Assembly: GCA_009379825.1 (NCBI GenBank)
Contig: WHTA01000044.1
Location: 1 to 47,265, forward strand
DNA from: Streptosporangiales bacterium
Lineage (GTDB): Bacteria > Actinomycetota > Actinomycetes > Streptosporangiales > WHST01
Direction of reading: 5' to 3'
Length of the DNA: 47,265 bases
Part shown: positions 44,450 to 47,265 of the stretch, one piece after another
Layout: every line of letters begins with the position of its first letter
Position numbering within the stretch: position 1 is the stretch's first letter
The notes under the pieces: generated by a model
Databases searched by the model: none
What the model was told of the DNA's origin: nothing
What the model saw: the letters and a program-made list of their open reading frames with translations, nothing else
Translations under genes and position numbers: made by a program

Positions 44450-46152
44450 GACGTCGCTCCTGTGGCGGTCGCGTTGCGTGGGTCGCCGGGCGGATACAGC
44501 GGGCTGTTGTCCCGGAATCGGTAGTACGGGACGTCCACGGGCGCGGGCGGGGTGTTGCCCTGGACCAGGTCCGCCGACTTCTCGGCGAGCATCATCACCG
44601 GCGCGTAGATGTTGCCGTTGGAGATGTAGGGCATCACGGACGCGTCGACCACGCGGAGACCCTCGATGCCGTGTACCCGCATGCTGGCCGGGTCGACGAC
44701 GCTGCGCTCGTCGGTACCCATCCGCGCAGTGCAGGACGGATGCAGCGCCGTCTCCGCGTCGCGCGCCACCCAGTCGAGGATCTGCTGCTCGGTCTCGACC
44801 GAAGGGCCCGGCGAGATCTCACCGTCGTTGAACGGGTCGAACGCCGACTGGGACATGATCTGGCGCGCCGCGGTCACCATCTCGACCCACTCGCGCCGGT
44901 CGTTCTCGGTCGACAGGTAGCTGAACTGCAGCGCCGGATGCTCGAACGGGTCGGTGGAGCGCAACCGCACCGTTCCCCGGCAGTCCGAGGTCATCGGACC
45001 GATGTGTACCTGGTAGCCGTGCTCGGCAGCTGGCCTCGACCCGTCGTACCGGATGGCGACCGGCAAGAAGTGGAACATCAGGTTCGGGTAGTCGACGCGG
45101 TCATTGCTACGGACGAAGCCGCCGGCCTCGAAGTGGTTCGACGCACCCACCCCCTTCCGCATCAGCAGCCACTCCGCACCGATCCGCGGCTTGTGCCGGT
45201 GCCTGAGCCACGGCGCGAGCGACACCGGCTGCTTGGACGCGTACTGCACGTACACCTCGAGGTGGTCTTGCAGGTTCTCCCCGACGCCCGGCAGGTCCGC
45301 GACCACGTCGATGCCGAGCGCCCGGAGGTCGTTGCCGTTGCCGATGCCGGACAGCTGCAGCAGCTGCGGTGAGTTGATCGCTCCGCCGCACAGGATGACC
45401 TCGCCGGCCCGCACCGTGCGGCGCACCCGGCCGGCGCGGACGTAGTCCACTCCGACGACGCGCGTACCCTCGACGACGAGCCGCGTCGCGTGTGCCAGCG
45501 TCTCGACGCGCAGGTTGGGTCGGCCCATCACCGGGTGGAGATACGCTCGCGCGGCGCTGAGCCTGCGCCCGCGGTGCACGTTGCGGTCGAACGGCGCGAA
45601 GCCTTCCTGTCGGTACCCGTTCACGTCGTCGGTGAGCGGATATCCGGCCTGCTGGACCGCCTCGAAGAACGCACCGAACAGCGGGGTGGTCGCCGGACCG
45701 CGCTCCAGGACGAGCGGGCCGCTGCCGCCCCGCCACTGGTCCGCACCCGCCAGGCACGTCTCCATCCGTTTGAAGTAAGGCAGGCAGTGGCCATAGCCCC
45801 ACTGCTCCATGCCCGGGTCGGCGGCCCATCGCTCGAAGTCCATCGGGTTGCCCCGCTGGAAGATCATCCCGTTGATGCTGCTCGAACCGCCGAGCACCTT
45901 GCCGCGCGCGTGGTACACCCGCCGGCCACCCATGTGCGGCTCGGGCTCGGACTCGTACTTCCAGTCGTACAACCGGTTGCCGATCGGGTAGGGCAACGCG
46001 GCCGGCATGTGGACGAATGGGTCGACCTTGAAGTCACTGCGGCCGGCCTCGAGGACCAGTACCGAGGTCGACCGGTCGGCACTGAGCCTGTTCGCCAGGG
46101 CCGACCCGGCCGACCCACCACCTACGATGACGAAGTCGACGTGCCTGGTCAC
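44446..46152 (-). CDS. betA: GMC-family FAD oxidoreductase, choline dehydrogenase-like
   Basis: This 568-residue GMC oxidoreductase starts at GTG 46152 behind GGGAGG. It has the FAD motif [55 protein letters not shown], the catalytic His region [14 protein letters not shown] and the closing [14 protein letters not shown]. Choline dehydrogenases (BetA) oxidise choline to betaine aldehyde and then betaine. Co-transcription with BetT supports choline as substrate; other alcohols remain possible. Confidence 0.88.
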   Translation of the reverse strand: MTRHVDFVIVGGGSAGSALANRLSADRSTSVLVLEAGRSDFKVDPFVHMPAALPYPIGNRLYDWKYESEPEPHMGGRRVYHARGKVLGGSSSINGMIFQRGNPMDFERWAADPGMEQWGYGHCLPYFKRMETCLAGADQWRGGSGPLVLERGPATTPLFGAFFEAVQQAGYPLTDDVNGYRQEGFAPFDRNVHRGRRLSAARAYLHPVMGRPNLRVETLAHATRLVVEGTRVVGVDYVRAGRVRRTVRAGEVILCGGAINSPQLLQLSGIGNGNDLRALGIDVVADLPGVGENLQDHLEVYVQYASKQPVSLAPWLRHRHKPRIGAEWLLMRKGVGASNHFEAGGFVRSNDRVDYPNLMFHFLPVAIRYDGSRPAAEHGYQVHIGPMTSDCRGTVRLRSTDPFEHPALQFSYLSTENDRREWVEMVTAARQIMSQSAFDPFNDGEISPGPSVETEQQILDWVARDAETALHPSCTARMGTDERSVVDPASMRVHGIEGLRVVDASVMPYISNGNIYAPVMMLAEKSADLVQGNTPPAPVDVPYYRFRDNSPLYPPGDPRNATATGATS

Positions 46153-46351
46153 TAGAACCTCCCTCGTCCGCACCGAACCGGCTGGACGGGATGCCGAGCA
46201 GCCGGCCGAAGTGTCGTGGTCTCGGGCCTCCGCTTCACTCACCGGCCAGCCGCCGGCGGTCCGGGTCCAGTAGGCGGCGCACGCCTCGGGCGGGTCGCCT
46301 ACCCAGGATGGTAGGGCCGCCAGGGGCGTTGGGCCAGACTGCCGAACGGTG

Positions 46352-46383
46352 TGTACCATCTGGTACGTGTACCAAGAGGTACA
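46352..46383. promoter_or_regulatory. Two adjacent TetR operators before the SRPBCC gene
   Basis: TGTACCATCTGGTACG (46352-46367) and TGTACCAAGAGGTACA (46368-46383) abut each other. Both share the TGTACC-N4-GGTAC design with the site at the tetR start. They lie in the gap between the divergent betA and SRPBCC genes, 20 bases before the latter's start. Nothing else is recognised in the 250-base gap. Confidence 0.65.
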
Positions 46384-46402
46384 CACCGCTGGGAGGCCCG
46401 CG

Positions 46403-46861
46403 ATGAGAAGGCAGGAGATCGACGTCCGCGTACACACAGCCGCCACCCCGGCGACCGTGTACGCACTGCTGCGCGCCGGCGCCAGCTGGCCGACCTGGTC
46501 CCCCGTCGACAGCTACGAGTCGGAGACGCCGGTCGACGGCGACCCGGACGCCGCCGGCGCCATCCGCGTCTTCCGCACGAAGCGCTGGTCAGGCACCGTG
46601 GTGAACCGCGAGCAGGTGCTCGAGCTGGTACCGAACGAGCGCGTCAGCTACACGACCCTGTCCGGCCTACCGATCCGCGACTACCGCGCCGACATCACCC
46701 TCACCCCGGACACCAACGGCACCGCGATCCACTGGCACTCCACCTTCTATCCGAAGCTGCCAGGCACCGGCGGCATGCTCAAACGCACCCTGGGCACCTT
46801 CATCGAGACCACCGCCCGCGGCCTAGCCGCACACGCCGCCCGCAACACGCCCACACCGTGA
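46403..46861 (+). CDS. SRPBCC-family (START-like) protein
   Basis: This 152-residue helix-grip protein has [64 protein letters not shown] and a final helix with [21 protein letters not shown], the pattern of polyketide-cyclase/START-like proteins. These bind hydrophobic ligands or act as small stress proteins. A GGGAGG site precedes the ATG at 46403. Its promoter carries two TetR operators, so it is probably induced with the choline genes, though its task is unknown. Confidence 0.85.
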   Translation: MRRQEIDVRVHTAATPATVYALLRAGASWPTWSPVDSYESETPVDGDPDAAGAIRVFRTKRWSGTVVNREQVLELVPNERVSYTTLSGLPIRDYRADITLTPDTNGTAIHWHSTFYPKLPGTGGMLKRTLGTFIETTARGLAAHAARNTPTP

Positions 46862-46901
46862 CAGCGCCCGCAGGCCAACCGGTAGCCTGGTCACCAGAGT
46901 T

Positions 46902-46974
46902 GCCCTCGTAGCTCAGGGGATAGAGCAACGGTTTCCTAAACCGTGTGTCGCAGGTTCGATTCCTGCCGGGGGCG
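46902..46974 (+). tRNA. tRNA-Arg (anticodon CCU)
   Basis: The cloverleaf is complete: acceptor arms GCCCTCG and CGGGGGC pair over 7 bp (one G-U), the D-stem is GCTC/GAGC, the anticodon stem is ACGGT/ACCGT with loop TTCCTAA, and the T-arm is GCAGG-TTCGATT-CCTGC. The anticodon CCT is at 46935-46937. The CCA end is not encoded. Confidence 0.95.
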
Positions 46975-47033
46975 CTACACAGACGGTCCCAGGTTCCCGC
47001 TTGTCGATGGCGGTTGAGCCCGTTTCGGGTCGA

Positions 47034-47264
47034 TTATCGCCGCCCATTGGTGTGGGTTGGGCGAGCGCTGTGGTGCTGGTGGCGGCGACGGTGTCGATGG
47101 TGGTGCCGGTGAGGGTGATCTTGTCGCACGGTCAGGTAGAGGATCTTCATCGCGGCCTGCTCAGTGGGGAAGTGCCCGCGACGCCGGACGGCCTGCCGGA
47201 ACCGCGAGTTCAGGCTCTCTATCCCGTTCGTGGTGTAGATCAGCTTCCTGATCGGTAGTGGAAA
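47034..47264 (-). pseudogene. IS256-family transposase, 3' fragment
   Basis: On the minus strand one frame reads IRKLIYTTNGIESLNSRFRQ, then AVRRRGHFPTEQAAMKILYLTVR, the hallmark C-terminal region of IS256/MuDR-type transposases. The fragment is cut by the window edge on its upstream side. After LTVR the frame turns into a His/Arg-rich run and lacks the usual closing WK..LN motif, so the 3' end seems lost or frameshifted. It lies about 60 bases from the tRNA. The stretch 46975-47033 holds nothing I recognise. Confidence 0.8.
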
Positions 47265-47265
47265 G

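Noticed and set aside
18646-46383. One regulator for both TGTACG-N5-CGTACA and TGTACC-N4-GGTACA sites
   Set aside because: Spacer length, arm ends and arrangement differ, and each type clusters with its own regulator gene.

Overview
The window is very GC-rich, densely coded and uses GTG/TTG starts and many ATGA stop/start overlaps. CopD-CtaG fusion, PAC2, SulP, BCCT and Fds-type genes together point to a high-GC actinomycete; the order or genus cannot be read from the sequence. No rRNA or CRISPR is visible. One tRNA (Arg, CCU) and the broken end of an IS256-type transposase close the right edge.

Layout. 0-3.5 kb: copper handling (CopC, a CopD-CtaG fusion, a small membrane protein). 3.5-7.0 kb: a TetR repressor divergent from a two-gene ABC exporter that carries three frameshifts. 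7.1-10.7 kb: PAC2 protein, beta-ureidopropionase-like nitrilase, a scrap of a sodium:solute symporter, and a YtcJ-type amidohydrolase. 10.7-15.1 kb: SulP anion transporter, then selA and selD, two genes of selenocysteine synthesis. 15.1-18.6 kb: a four-gene operon whose second gene is a UGSC-family selenoprotein, with an in-frame UGA followed by a SECIS-like hairpin. 18.7-35.5 kb: a catabolic island with an MFS transporter, a two-subunit CoA-transferase (beta subunit frameshifted), an IclR regulator, a seven-gene leftward operon (D-2-hydroxyacid dehydrogenase, quinone oxidoreductase, thiolase, SDR, CaiB, thiolase-like protein, DUF35) and a rightward operon (solute-binding protein, double permease, ATPase, acyl-CoA dehydrogenase, enoyl-CoA hydratase). 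35.7-40.8 kb: NAD-dependent formate dehydrogenase fdsGBAD, with cysteine rather than selenocysteine at the Mo ligand. 40.8-41.8 kb: Smr protein and methyltransferase. 41.8-46.9 kb: TetR (BetI-like), BetT, a BetA-like GMC oxidoreductase and an SRPBCC protein, linked by a shared operator.

Main discovery. The selenoprotein operon, the CoA-transferase/IclR operon and both divergent operons at 29.3 kb carry the same kind of regulatory region: a promoter followed at once by two 17-bp imperfect palindromes (TGTnCG-N5-CGnACA type) set 19 bp apart. The eight sites form one candidate regulon, probably run by the IclR protein encoded inside it. This suggests that the selenoprotein module, the ABC importer and the acyl-CoA pathway act together in breaking down one imported carboxylic compound, with selA/selD close by to supply selenocysteine. 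The substrate is unknown; selB and selC were not found in the window.

Sequence quality. Four single-base frameshifts (near 4600, 5981, 6743 and 20992) interrupt otherwise well-preserved genes. Three lie in one exporter operon; they are either real decay or sequencing errors and should be checked before function is assigned.
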